Positions 7,265-13,270 of a stretch of DNA of 13,336 nt are shown one piece after another. This stretch comes from an uncultured Treponema sp. GTDB lineage: Bacteria > Spirochaetota > Spirochaetia > Treponematales > Treponemataceae. The translations under genes were made by a program, and so were the position numbers. The DNA lies in NCBI GenBank assembly GCA_934699065.1, contig CAKUWD010000067.1, positions 1 through 13,336 on the forward strand, in the 5' to 3' direction. The notes beneath the pieces are model-generated. The model was not told the DNA's origin, made no database searches, and saw only the letters and a list, made by a program, of their open reading frames with translations. Each line of letters starts with the position of its first letter. Positions within the stretch are counted from its first letter, which is position 1.

Positions 7265-7972
7265 TTATTTACCGATAACAAAAATTGCAGGAATCTTTCC
7301 AAGTTCAGGAATTTTTTCTTTTTTCCATTCTGCAACAGTGCGGGTTTTTATATATTCGTCTGCACAGGTGATTCCGGCCGCAATACAAAGCTTAGTTTTA
7401 GGATTCAATGCGTTCAGAATTGTTTCAATCATTTTTGCATTACGGTAAGGAGTTTCAATAAAAAGCTGAGTCTGATTTTCGTTTTGAACCTTCTGCTCTA
7501 GTTTTTTCAATGCCTTGATTCTCTGTGGAACTTCAACAGGCAGGTAGCCGTTAAAAGCAAAGCTCTGGCCGTTGAAGCCGCTTCCCATAACAGACATTAT
7601 AATGGAAGAAGGTCCAACTAAAGGCACAACACGGTAACCACGACTCTGGGCAATAGCAACAACATCGGCTCCCGGGTCTGCAATGGCAGGACAGCCCGCC
7701 TCGGAGATTATGCCAACAGGTTCGCCTTTTTTGAGCGGATCTAAGTATTCGCCAATAAACTTACGGTCTGTGTGGCGGTTGAGCTCATAAAAAGTGAGGG
7801 TATCAATATCAATTGACTTTTCAACCTTCTTCAAAAAGCGCCGCGCCGAGCGAATATTTTCAACAATAAAATGTTTAATTCCAACAATTATATCATGATT
7901 GTAAGCAGGAAGAACCTGAGAGATTTCTGTTTCTCCCAAAGTTACGGGAATTAAATAAAGTGCAGTTTCCAT
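7265..7972 (-). CDS. RsmI-like SAM-dependent methyltransferase, short form (tetrapyrrole-methylase fold)
   Basis: This 235-residue protein belongs to the family of RsmI, which 2'-O-methylates C1402 of 16S rRNA. It is a shorter relative: it opens with LYLIPVTLGE where RsmI has a LYVVATPIGN-type start, and it continues with IKHFIVENIRSARRFLKK. The SAM-site blocks are visible: SEAGCPAIADPG at 90-101, VGPSSIIMSVMGSG at 119-132, FNGYLP at 140-145 and FIETPYRN at 171-178. ATG 7972 is chosen because AGGAG lies nine bases upstream and the family begins here. The frame stays open upstream to 8209, but that part is only translation of a GC-rich repeat and of the end of the neighbouring gene. The substrate is not known for this short subgroup; rRNA is a guess from the relatives. 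Downstream lies the trxB promoter. Confidence 0.85.
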   Translation of the reverse strand: METALYLIPVTLGETEISQVLPAYNHDIIVGIKHFIVENIRSARRFLKKVEKSIDIDTLTFYELNRHTDRKFIGEYLDPLKKGEPVGIISEAGCPAIADPGADVVAIAQSRGYRVVPLVGPSSIIMSVMGSGFNGQSFAFNGYLPVEVPQRIKALKKLEQKVQNENQTQLFIETPYRNAKMIETILNALNPKTKLCIAAGITCADEYIKTRTVAEWKKEKIPELGKIPAIFVIGK

Positions 7973-7994
7973 TATAAGTTTCTCCTGATTTCTA

Positions 7995-8075
7995 AAGGAG
8001 GGGGAAGCATCCCCCTGCGCGCCCACTTCGTTGGTCGCTACCCTCTCTGCGGGGGACACCCCCGCAACGCCCCCA
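7995..8075. repeat. GC-rich palindromic repeat, family C, between two genes
   Basis: This patch is far richer in G+C than its surroundings. It contains two hairpins: GGGGGA/TCCCCC (8000-8015, loop AGCA) and TGCGGGGG/CCCCCGCA (8048-8066, loop ACA). On the minus strand the segment between them reads GAGAGGGTAGCGACCAACGA, similar to GAGAGGGGGTAGCGGACAAG at 13191-13210. It begins directly after the stop of the flavin reductase gene and ends about 10 bases before the methyltransferase ribosome site. No U-run follows, so it is not a classic terminator. Confidence 0.72.
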
Positions 8076-8705
8076 TTATTCGTATATCGGCTCAAAATCA
8101 TCTGCAGGATGGCCGCAAATCGGACATTCAAAATTAGCAGGAAGCTCCGCTCCCATATATTCATACCCACAGATTTTACAGCGCCAGCCCTTAATTTTTT
8201 TAGACTCACCAGCCGCAGCTCCGGCAGCAGCTTTAGGTTTTACATTACTCTGATAGTAGGCATAAGTAAGAGCTTCTTTTTCGCTTAAAACCTTAGCCTC
8301 TGTAATCTCTGCAATAAAGAGCATGTGAGTCCCAAGATCAAGCTTATTGCAAACCTTGGCTTCTATAACAGCACAGGCTTCTTTTTTTATATAAGGACAG
8401 CCGTTTTCAGCCACTTCATAATCAAAACCTTCAAACTTGCTGACAGTCCGGCCGCTCTGGTAACCAAAGCGCTTAATAGTTTCAAAGCTGCATGTCTTGT
8501 CCAGAACAGACAGGGCAAAAAGACCGCTTTCTTCAATCATTTCGCAGGTGAGATTCTGTTTGATTACAGAAATTGCAATACGGGCAGGTCCGTTAGCTGC
8601 CTGAAAACAAGTATTTGTTATACACGCATTAATTTTATCGTCACCAGTCTTTGTACCCAAAAGAAAAACGCCATACTGCAGGCTGTAAAGAGCTTTATTA
8701 TCCAT
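8076..8705 (-). CDS. Flavin reductase-rubredoxin fusion (high-molecular-weight rubredoxin type)
   Basis: This 209-residue protein combines an N-terminal FMN-binding split-barrel flavin reductase domain (about 1-150) with a C-terminal rubredoxin domain (about 172-209), joined by an Ala/Gly linker KPKAAAGAAAGE. The four iron-binding cysteines are C176/C179 (CKICG) and C194/C197 (CPICG). The rubredoxin part is short, about 38 residues, and resembles the tail of rubrerythrin more than free rubredoxin, which is about 52. Characterised relatives (Hrb of Moorella) carry electrons from NAD(P)H to flavodiiron proteins that reduce oxygen or NO, so an oxygen-defence role in an anaerobe is likely. ATG 8705 has a strong AGGAGG site. 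It lies between ABC-F and the RsmI-like gene; its partner flavodiiron protein is not in the window. Confidence 0.9.
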   Translation of the reverse strand: MDNKALYSLQYGVFLLGTKTGDDKINACITNTCFQAANGPARIAISVIKQNLTCEMIEESGLFALSVLDKTCSFETIKRFGYQSGRTVSKFEGFDYEVAENGCPYIKKEACAVIEAKVCNKLDLGTHMLFIAEITEAKVLSEKEALTYAYYQSNVKPKAAAGAAAGESKKIKGWRCKICGYEYMGAELPANFECPICGHPADDFEPIYE

Positions 8706-8724
8706 AAGAGGCCTCCTGAAAAAC

Positions 8725-8733
8725 AGTATATCA
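8725..8733 (-). promoter_or_regulatory. Possible extended -10 promoter of the flavin reductase gene
   Basis: On the minus strand TGATATACT joins a TGn extension to TATACT. The 17-base position upstream reads AGTGAA, a poor -35 box. Transcription would start about 8718, leaving a very short leader that begins almost at the AGGAGG site. Confidence 0.35.
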
Positions 8734-8788
8734 TAAAATCAGATTTTTTCACTACGCAAGAAGCACGATAAAACTAAAGGACACTCTG

Positions 8789-10729
8789 TTAACTTAATTT
8801 TTCAGCAGCGGCTTCCCAGGCAGCAGTGGTTTCATCTATCTGAGTAGCAAGCTCGTTGATTTCACGCTGAACGGCTTTTGCCTTTTCACCGTTTGAATAT
8901 ACAGCAGGGTCGGCAAGTTTATTTTCCAGTTCGGATTTTTTTTCTTCCAGCTCAGTGATTTTTTCTTCAAGGCGGGAAACTTCTTTTTCTGCCTTGCGGC
9001 GTTCTGAATCCAGACGCTTTTGCTCTTCCCAGGAGAGCTGGCCTACAGCTGCGGTACTTACGGTGGTTGAGCTTGTCGAAACTACCGCAGTGGTTTCGAC
9101 AGGCTCAACCACCGAACCTTCTGCATTCTTTGCAAGCTGTTCCATGTAGAACTCGTAATTGCCGGGATAATTCTTAAACTGGCCCGGCTTGAGCTCGAGG
9201 ACGCGGGTTGCAAGCTGCTCGATAAAGCCGCGGTCGTGACTTACAAAAATTACAGTGCCTCCAAAATCGCGGAGGGCTGTAAGCAGAACGTCCTTGGAAT
9301 GAATATCGAGGTGGTTTGTAGGTTCGTCGAGAACAAGAAGATTTACAGGGCTCAGCAAAAGCTGAAGCAGAGCAATACGCGACTTTTCTCCACCGGAAAG
9401 CACATCGAGACTTTTATAAACATCATCGCCACGAAAAAGGAAAGCGCCAAGCATATCGCGCAATTTTGGAATCAACTCCAGCGGCGCGCGGGCTTCGAGA
9501 TAATCAATAATTGTTTCTTTGCCACGGATAGTCTCAGCGTTATCCTGAGAAAAATAGCCGATTTGAACGCCCGCGCCCAGAATAGTCTCGCCGGAAAAAT
9601 CTTTATCTTCGCCGGCAATTATACGAAGCAAGGTAGACTTACCCGCACCATTGCGTCCGGCAACAACAAGGCGTTCACCATTTTCGAGAATGAGTTCGAG
9701 ATTGTCGAGAACTTTGTGTGAGCCGTCGTAGCTTTTTGTAATTCCATTCATGCGGAAGACAAGGCGGCCTGAATGAGGAGCTGGAGGAAAAGAAAAATGT
9801 ATTTTTTTGAGAGATTCAGGAATTTCGATTCTCTCCATCTTTTCAAGCTTTTTCTGATACTCCTGAGCCTGGGCTGCCTTTGTAGCCTTGTAACCGAAGC
9901 GGCGGATAAAATCTTCGAGCTTGTTGATTTCTTCCTGCTGCTGTTCGTAAGCGGCAATCAGGGTTTTAAGTTCTACCTCGCGAACTTTTTCGTAGTGGCT
10001 GAAGTTTCCAGGGTAGCGCTTAAGGTCGCCGTTAAAAAGTTCGTATACTTCGTTTATCGTAACATCAAGAAAATAACGGTCGTGGCTTACAAGTAAAAAG
10101 CCACCCTTAAAATTCTGCAGGAACTGTTCAAGCCAGCTTCTCGCTTCAATATCAAGATAGTTGGTAGGCTCGTCTAACAAAAGAATATCTGGTCCCTGCA
10201 TAAGGGCTTTGGCAAGGGCAATACGCATCTGCCATCCGCCGGAAAATTCTGCAGTGTCGCGGTCAAAATCTGTACGGGCAAAACCAAGACCGAGCAAAAC
10301 GCTTTCAGCTGCAGCCTCGCGACGGTGCCAGCCGGAATCTTCCAGTTTCTGAATAAGTTCTGCCTGCTGGGTAACGAGGGCATCTGTATTTCCTTCACCG
10401 CGTTCCAGCTGACCGCCGATTTCATCTATACGGCGCTGAAGTTCATAACCGAATTCAAAAGCCTTGTCTGCTTCTTCACGCAAGGTGCAGCCATGATGGG
10501 TAAGTCCGCTCTGAGGAAGATAGGCAATGCGGCATTCTTTTTGAACAGCACGGCTGCCACTGTCCGGCGGAACAAGTCCTGCAAGCACTTTTATGAGGGT
10601 TGATTTACCGGCTCCGTTTGCACCAGTGAGGGCAACTTTAGAGCCAGTCTGTAAATTGATAGTTACATTTTTGAGAATATCGCGGTCACCAAAGGCGAGC
10701 GATACCTGAGAAAATTGTACAAAAGCCAT
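8789..10729 (-). CDS. ABC-F family ribosome-associated ATPase with a repeat-derived linker
   Basis: This 646-residue protein has two ABC ATPase domains and no membrane segment, the hallmark of ABC-F proteins that act on the ribosome in translation or antibiotic protection. In domain 1, Walker A GANGAGKST is at 36-44, the signature FSGGW at 162-166, and Walker B ILLLDEPTN at 182-190. An interdomain linker of about 255-310 carries KAAQAQEYQKKLEKME, the region that reaches toward tRNA in this family. In domain 2, GRNGAGKST is at 358-366, LSGGEKSR at 444-451, and LLVLDEPTNHLD at 464-475. A charged coiled coil follows (about 568-605). Length and C-terminal coil resemble the YdiF/Uup group. Residues 538-558 (VVEPVETT...STSSTT) are encoded by a dispersed palindrome and sit between domain 2 and the coil. 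The ribosome site is AGGAAA. Whether it gives resistance cannot be told. Confidence 0.93.
   Translation of the reverse strand: MAFVQFSQVSLAFGDRDILKNVTINLQTGSKVALTGANGAGKSTLIKVLAGLVPPDSGSRAVQKECRIAYLPQSGLTHHGCTLREEADKAFEFGYELQRRIDEIGGQLERGEGNTDALVTQQAELIQKLEDSGWHRREAAAESVLLGLGFARTDFDRDTAEFSGGWQMRIALAKALMQGPDILLLDEPTNYLDIEARSWLEQFLQNFKGGFLLVSHDRYFLDVTINEVYELFNGDLKRYPGNFSHYEKVREVELKTLIAAYEQQQEEINKLEDFIRRFGYKATKAAQAQEYQKKLEKMERIEIPESLKKIHFSFPPAPHSGRLVFRMNGITKSYDGSHKVLDNLELILENGERLVVAGRNGAGKSTLLRIIAGEDKDFSGETILGAGVQIGYFSQDNAETIRGKETIIDYLEARAPLELIPKLRDMLGAFLFRGDDVYKSLDVLSGGEKSRIALLQLLLSPVNLLVLDEPTNHLDIHSKDVLLTALRDFGGTVIFVSHDRGFIEQLATRVLELKPGQFKNYPGNYEFYMEQLAKNAEGSVVEPVETTAVVSTSSTTVSTAAVGQLSWEEQKRLDSERRKAEKEVSRLEEKITELEEKKSELENKLADPAVYSNGEKAKAVQREINELATQIDETTAAWEAAAEKLS
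9060..9114. repeat. Dispersed palindromic repeat, family A, full double copy inside the ABC-F gene
   Basis: A 21-base arm (9061-9081, CGGTGGTTGAGCTTGTCGAAA) faces its reverse complement (9094-9114) with one mismatch, across a 12-base spacer. The whole is read as protein on the minus strand without a stop or frameshift, encoding residues 538-555 of the ABC-F protein. In transcript form it would be a long stable hairpin within the coding region. Confidence 0.9.
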
Positions 10730-10744
10730 TTAATTTCCTGAAAA

Positions 10745-10775
10745 TACGGTGGTTGAGCTTGTCGAAACCACCGTA
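10745..10775. repeat. Dispersed palindromic repeat, family A, between the lipoprotein and ABC-F genes
   Basis: TACGGTGGTT (10745-10754) and AACCACCGTA (10766-10775) form a perfect 10-pair stem around GAGCTTGTCGA. It starts 2 bases after the lipoprotein gene's stop codon. On the minus strand the stem is followed by TTTTC and then, three bases on, by the ABC-F ribosome site AGGAAA. It could serve as a weak terminator or attenuator, or merely be a repeat copy. Confidence 0.85.
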
Positions 10776-10777
10776 AA

Positions 10778-12076
10778 TTATTTCTTCAAATAAATAATTA
10801 CCGGACTCACTCCCCTGCTCTTGAGCTGACTGCCATTGAAAGTTGCACCGGTTGTATCTTCCAGACGAAGAGCGTTCCCATCCAGCTTGTAAAGGAAGTT
10901 TACCTCGCGGCTCATTCCGTCAAACTTCATTGTGAGCACACCATCATAAGAAGCAGCAAGATCTTTTGAAAGTGAATACTTAACCTGAGCCGAACCGGTA
11001 GATTTTGTTCCTGCATCAATTACAGAAGGAACAAGCAGCTTAAAGCCATTCCAGCGGAAAGAACCGTCTTCGATAAATTCAATCTTACCATAACTAGAAC
11101 TTGAATAAATTGGACCATGAGTATAAATCTGCATATAAGCCTGAGTTCGGCGGGCCTTTTCTTCATTTACAATATCAGAAATATTTTCTGAAACAGTGAT
11201 GAAATTCAAATCCTGTGGTTTTCCGCTTGAGTCTGTGTAACGCAAAACAATGTAGCCCGCACGACGGTAAATGATTTTCAGAGATATACCGTTCAATGTA
11301 TATTCATTGTCATCAGTTTTTGTGTAACCGTCGTAATCCCAGCTTTCATGGATTGAAGTTGTATTAAGAGAAATCTTCTTTCCTTCTTCATCAATTGTAA
11401 ATTTATAAAGCGGATGAATAAGGGCAAGATCAATATTTTTGCTGTCAATCATAGGGCGGAAATAATCCGGATACCAGACGTTGGCAACAACAGTCTTCCA
11501 GCGCTCATCATCTTCTACTTCTTCAACAATTTCAGTGCCGCCAATTCTCTGGCCGTCTGCATCTGTTTCATAAAGATTAAGATTATAAGAAAAACACCAG
11601 CCAAGAGTTCCATCTTCTGTAAGGATTCTGTACCAGTCACCTTCGAGGGCAGTCTTTCCTGCCATTGGTGCCTGACCTTTTCCTTTATAGAGGATTTTTA
11701 TAATCTCATTTTTTCTAAGACGATACACCTGCTTTGCTGTATTTACCGGCTCGGCACGGCAGGGAAGTCCATCAAGTTTTACAGATGCATAAGTAGCCGC
11801 ATTTTCAGAATACTTTGCTGCAACAGATTTGACCTTGCCTTTTTTAACAGGCTCGGTAAGCTGCCAGAGAGCAACTTCAATTTTTCCTCCGCTTTCTGTT
11901 CCAATTACATAAACATGCGAAATATTTGATTTGATATAAACCGGCACAATATCGCCGCTTTTAATATGCTGCTCAGGGATATTCCAGAGAACAACAGAAT
12001 AGCCCATGATTTTGTCGGAGCAGGAAGTAAAAATCAGTGAAAATAAAAAAATTAAAGGTACAAAAAGTTTCTTCAT
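10778..12076 (-). CDS. SH3-domain lipoprotein of unknown function
   Basis: This 432-residue protein starts with a lipoprotein signal, MKKLFVPLIFLFSLIFTSC, with Cys19 as the likely lipidated residue; Phe at -3 is a relaxed, spirochaete-type lipobox. Residues of about 95-168 look like a bacterial SH3 domain: a KLDGLPCRAEP strand, a VYRLRKNEIIKIL strand, then GDWYRI and GTLGWCFSYNL, the Trp/Gly pattern that binds peptidoglycan or proteins in this group. An acidic stretch EIVEEVEDDE follows near 182-191, and the rest (about 200-432) is a beta-rich domain I do not recognise. It should sit in the cell envelope facing the periplasm. There is no ribosome site before ATG 12076; a dispersed repeat lies immediately upstream. 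ABC-F follows 48 bases downstream, with a hairpin between them, so co-transcription is uncertain. Confidence 0.82.
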   Translation of the reverse strand: MKKLFVPLIFLFSLIFTSCSDKIMGYSVVLWNIPEQHIKSGDIVPVYIKSNISHVYVIGTESGGKIEVALWQLTEPVKKGKVKSVAAKYSENAATYASVKLDGLPCRAEPVNTAKQVYRLRKNEIIKILYKGKGQAPMAGKTALEGDWYRILTEDGTLGWCFSYNLNLYETDADGQRIGGTEIVEEVEDDERWKTVVANVWYPDYFRPMIDSKNIDLALIHPLYKFTIDEEGKKISLNTTSIHESWDYDGYTKTDDNEYTLNGISLKIIYRRAGYIVLRYTDSSGKPQDLNFITVSENISDIVNEEKARRTQAYMQIYTHGPIYSSSSYGKIEFIEDGSFRWNGFKLLVPSVIDAGTKSTGSAQVKYSLSKDLAASYDGVLTMKFDGMSREVNFLYKLDGNALRLEDTTGATFNGSQLKSRGVSPVIIYLKK

Positions 12077-12082
12077 AGTATT

Positions 12083-12088
12083 TATATA
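12083..12088 (-). promoter_or_regulatory. Possible -10 box for a leaderless lipoprotein transcript
   Basis: TATATA ends exactly six bases before ATG 12076, the same distance as the -10-like box of the DTW gene, and both genes lack a ribosome binding site. No -35 box was found; the 17-base position reads CCGAAA inside the neighbouring repeat. Confidence 0.25.
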
Positions 12089-12089
12089 A

Positions 12090-12151
12090 CGTCATTCCGA
12101 ACTTGTTTCGGAATCTCTTTTACAAAGATGCTGAAACAAGTTCAGCATGAC
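12090..12151. repeat. Dispersed palindromic repeat, family B, two hairpins with complementary loops
   Basis: Hairpin 1 is ATTCCGAA/TTCGGAAT (12094-12114, loop CTTGT). Hairpin 2 is ATGCTGAA/TTCAGCAT (12128-12148, loop ACAAG). The loops are exact reverse complements, and the ends GTCAT (12091-12095) and ATGAC (12147-12151) also pair, so the whole unit is a palindrome that can fold in two ways. Its minus strand reads MLNLFQHL, a translated string that I recall turning up in many unrelated genome annotations as an artefact. Confidence 0.85.
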
Positions 12152-12160
12152 TCTTTTGTC

Positions 12161-12183
12161 ATTGTCGGGTTTGACCTGACAAT
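12161..12183. terminator. Strong hairpin just after thyX
   Basis: ATTGTCGGGT pairs with ACCTGACAAT (ten pairs, one of them G-T) around a three-base loop. It starts 2 bases beyond the thyX stop codon. After it, the thyX transcript reads GACAAAAG, with no U-run, so it is more likely an mRNA 3'-end stabiliser or another repeat than a true intrinsic terminator. On the plus strand it is followed by CTTTAC, also weak. Confidence 0.4.
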
Positions 12184-12185
12184 CT

Positions 12186-13022
12186 TTACAGCTGAACTCC
12201 GGTTCTGATTTTTTCGTTGAAGCGGTCGAGCTTTTTTCCCTCAAGCGGATTAGGCTTTCCTTCCATAACTGCACGAAGAGCTTCCATTTCTTCACCGCTG
12301 AAGTTTACACCATGATTCATATGATTAATAAAGCTTTCTGTTGCCATAGGAGCAACCTTGCGGCACATCTCAAGAATAACCTCGGCATAAACGCGGATTT
12401 CATACTGAGCGTGGCTGTCGAGGCGGAGCTTTAAGAAGTGGAAAAGATTGTGCAAATCCATTTCCCAGTAGAATTCTGTATAAAGAGAAAGTGGAAGATT
12501 AATGCGGGCAATTTCGCGGGCAAGACCGGAATCAATAAGCTCGCTGTAATTTTCGTAAGCATCTTTCTGACCTGCTTCGAGCTGACCGATTATTTTTTCT
12601 GCAGTTGCCTTGTCAAAAGCTTCTGTAGCACGGCCCTGCTTGTTATCAGTACTCTGTGGAGCAACCTTATCGGCTTCTGGAACGTAAAACTCATCCTTCA
12701 TAATTGAGTAGCGGCCAGAAACCTCGTTCATGCGGCCTGTGCGGTGGCGTACCCACTGGCGGGCAACAAAAATAGGCATTTTTACGTGGAAGGTCATTAC
12801 AACCTGTTCAAAAGGAGAAGTATGCTGGTGGCGCAAAAGATAGTCGATAAGAGCGCCATCCTGGCTCACTGATTTTGTTCCTTCACCATAAGAAACACGT
12901 GCCGACTGAACGATGCGCTGGTCGCCGCCAAAATAATCAACAAGTCGTACAAAACCTTTGTCCAAAACCGGGTATTCTTTATCCAAAATCTCTTCTGCTT
13001 CAGGAACGATACAATGTGCCAT
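12186..13022 (-). CDS. thyX: Flavin-dependent thymidylate synthase ThyX
   Basis: ThyX makes dTMP from dUMP using methylenetetrahydrofolate, NADPH and FAD; it is the alternative to ThyA. The defining RHRX7S motif is complete, with R92-H93-R94 and Ser102 in RHRTGRMNEVSGRYS. Other family blocks are ARVSYG at 41-46, LLRHQHTSPFEQ at 62-73, FVARQW at 85-90 and LHNLFHFLKLRLDSHAQYEIR at 190-210, whose LR.D..AQ..IR residues bind nucleotide and flavin. At 278 residues it is longer than many ThyX (about 220-250); the excess is a charged C-terminal segment from about 240. ATG 13022 follows GAGG at a six-base spacing. It is the most upstream gene of the minus-strand series, and it is separated from the lipoprotein gene by about 110 bases of repeat and hairpins, so it is probably a unit of its own. 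Confidence 0.95.
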   Translation of the reverse strand: MAHCIVPEAEEILDKEYPVLDKGFVRLVDYFGGDQRIVQSARVSYGEGTKSVSQDGALIDYLLRHQHTSPFEQVVMTFHVKMPIFVARQWVRHRTGRMNEVSGRYSIMKDEFYVPEADKVAPQSTDNKQGRATEAFDKATAEKIIGQLEAGQKDAYENYSELIDSGLAREIARINLPLSLYTEFYWEMDLHNLFHFLKLRLDSHAQYEIRVYAEVILEMCRKVAPMATESFINHMNHGVNFSGEEMEALRAVMEGKPNPLEGKKLDRFNEKIRTGVQL

Positions 13023-13053
13023 AGGAATCCTCTTTAATCTAAATTATTTTTAT

Positions 13054-13082
13054 ATATTATCTTAATTTTTCGTTGTAATCAA
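13054..13082 (-). promoter_or_regulatory. Probable promoter of thyX
   Basis: On the minus strand TTGATT (13077-13082) lies exactly 17 bases before TAATAT (13054-13059), each a 4/6 match to consensus, in a very AT-rich stretch. The start would be near 13047, giving a leader of about 25 bases. The box match is moderate. Confidence 0.45.
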
Positions 13083-13106
13083 TTGCAAGAAATCTTGAAA
13101 AAAAAT

Positions 13107-13188
13107 GATTGGCTTCCGCGGCGGCATAAGCGAAATCGCGCGGCTTTCAGTTTTTTACCCAAGGGGTTTTAGGGGGCGGAAGCCCCCT
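13107..13188. repeat. GC-rich repeat with hairpin at the gene-free right end
   Basis: AGGGGGC/GCCCCCT (13171-13188) forms a perfect seven-pair stem with a GGAA tetraloop. The nine bases GGCTTCCGC (13111-13119) are the exact reverse complement of GCGGAAGCC (13176-13184), so the distal segment can compete for the hairpin arm. The GC content rises sharply at 13107 compared with the thyX promoter. No gene is seen; a 75-codon plus-strand frame across 13105-13332 is only repeat translation. Confidence 0.65.
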
Positions 13189-13212
13189 AGGAGAGGGGGT
13201 AGCGGACAAGAC
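13165..13212. repeat. GC-rich repeat, family C, second copy
   Basis: The segment from the GGGG hairpin through GAGAGGGGGTAGCGGACAAG is a diverged relative of the minus strand of 7995-8075. It has the same order: a GC hairpin, then a GAGAGGG..TAGCG block. Identity is clear in that block and weak outside it. Confidence 0.5.
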
Positions 13213-13269
13213 CGGAGCGAACGGTGGTTGCGGTTCCTGAGCCTGCCGAAGGGGGGCGCAACTACCGTG
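13210..13269. repeat. Family A variant nested in a longer stem
   Basis: ACGGTGGTTGCG (13219-13230) pairs with CGCAACTACCGT (13257-13268), with one G-T pair. Inside is GGTTCCTGAGCCTGCCGAAG, a variant of the GAGCCTGTCGAAA core found at the other three sites. Repeat C merges into it without a gap. Confidence 0.7.
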
Positions 13270-13270
13270 A

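Noticed and set aside
7973..8209. N-terminal extension of the RsmI-like methyltransferase (to 314 residues)
   Set aside because: The extra residues are translation of the GC-rich repeat and of the end of the flavin reductase gene in another frame; AGGAG and the family's usual start point to ATG 7972.
8709..8717. GAGGCCTC palindrome over the flavin reductase ribosome site
   Set aside because: A perfect palindrome of eight bases without a loop cannot form a stable hairpin; it is a by-product of the AGGAGG site.
12092..12295. 67-codon minus-strand reading frame ending in MLNLFQHL-type sequence
   Set aside because: It consists of the end of thyX in another frame plus family B repeat; the MLNLFQHL string is a repeat translation, not a protein.
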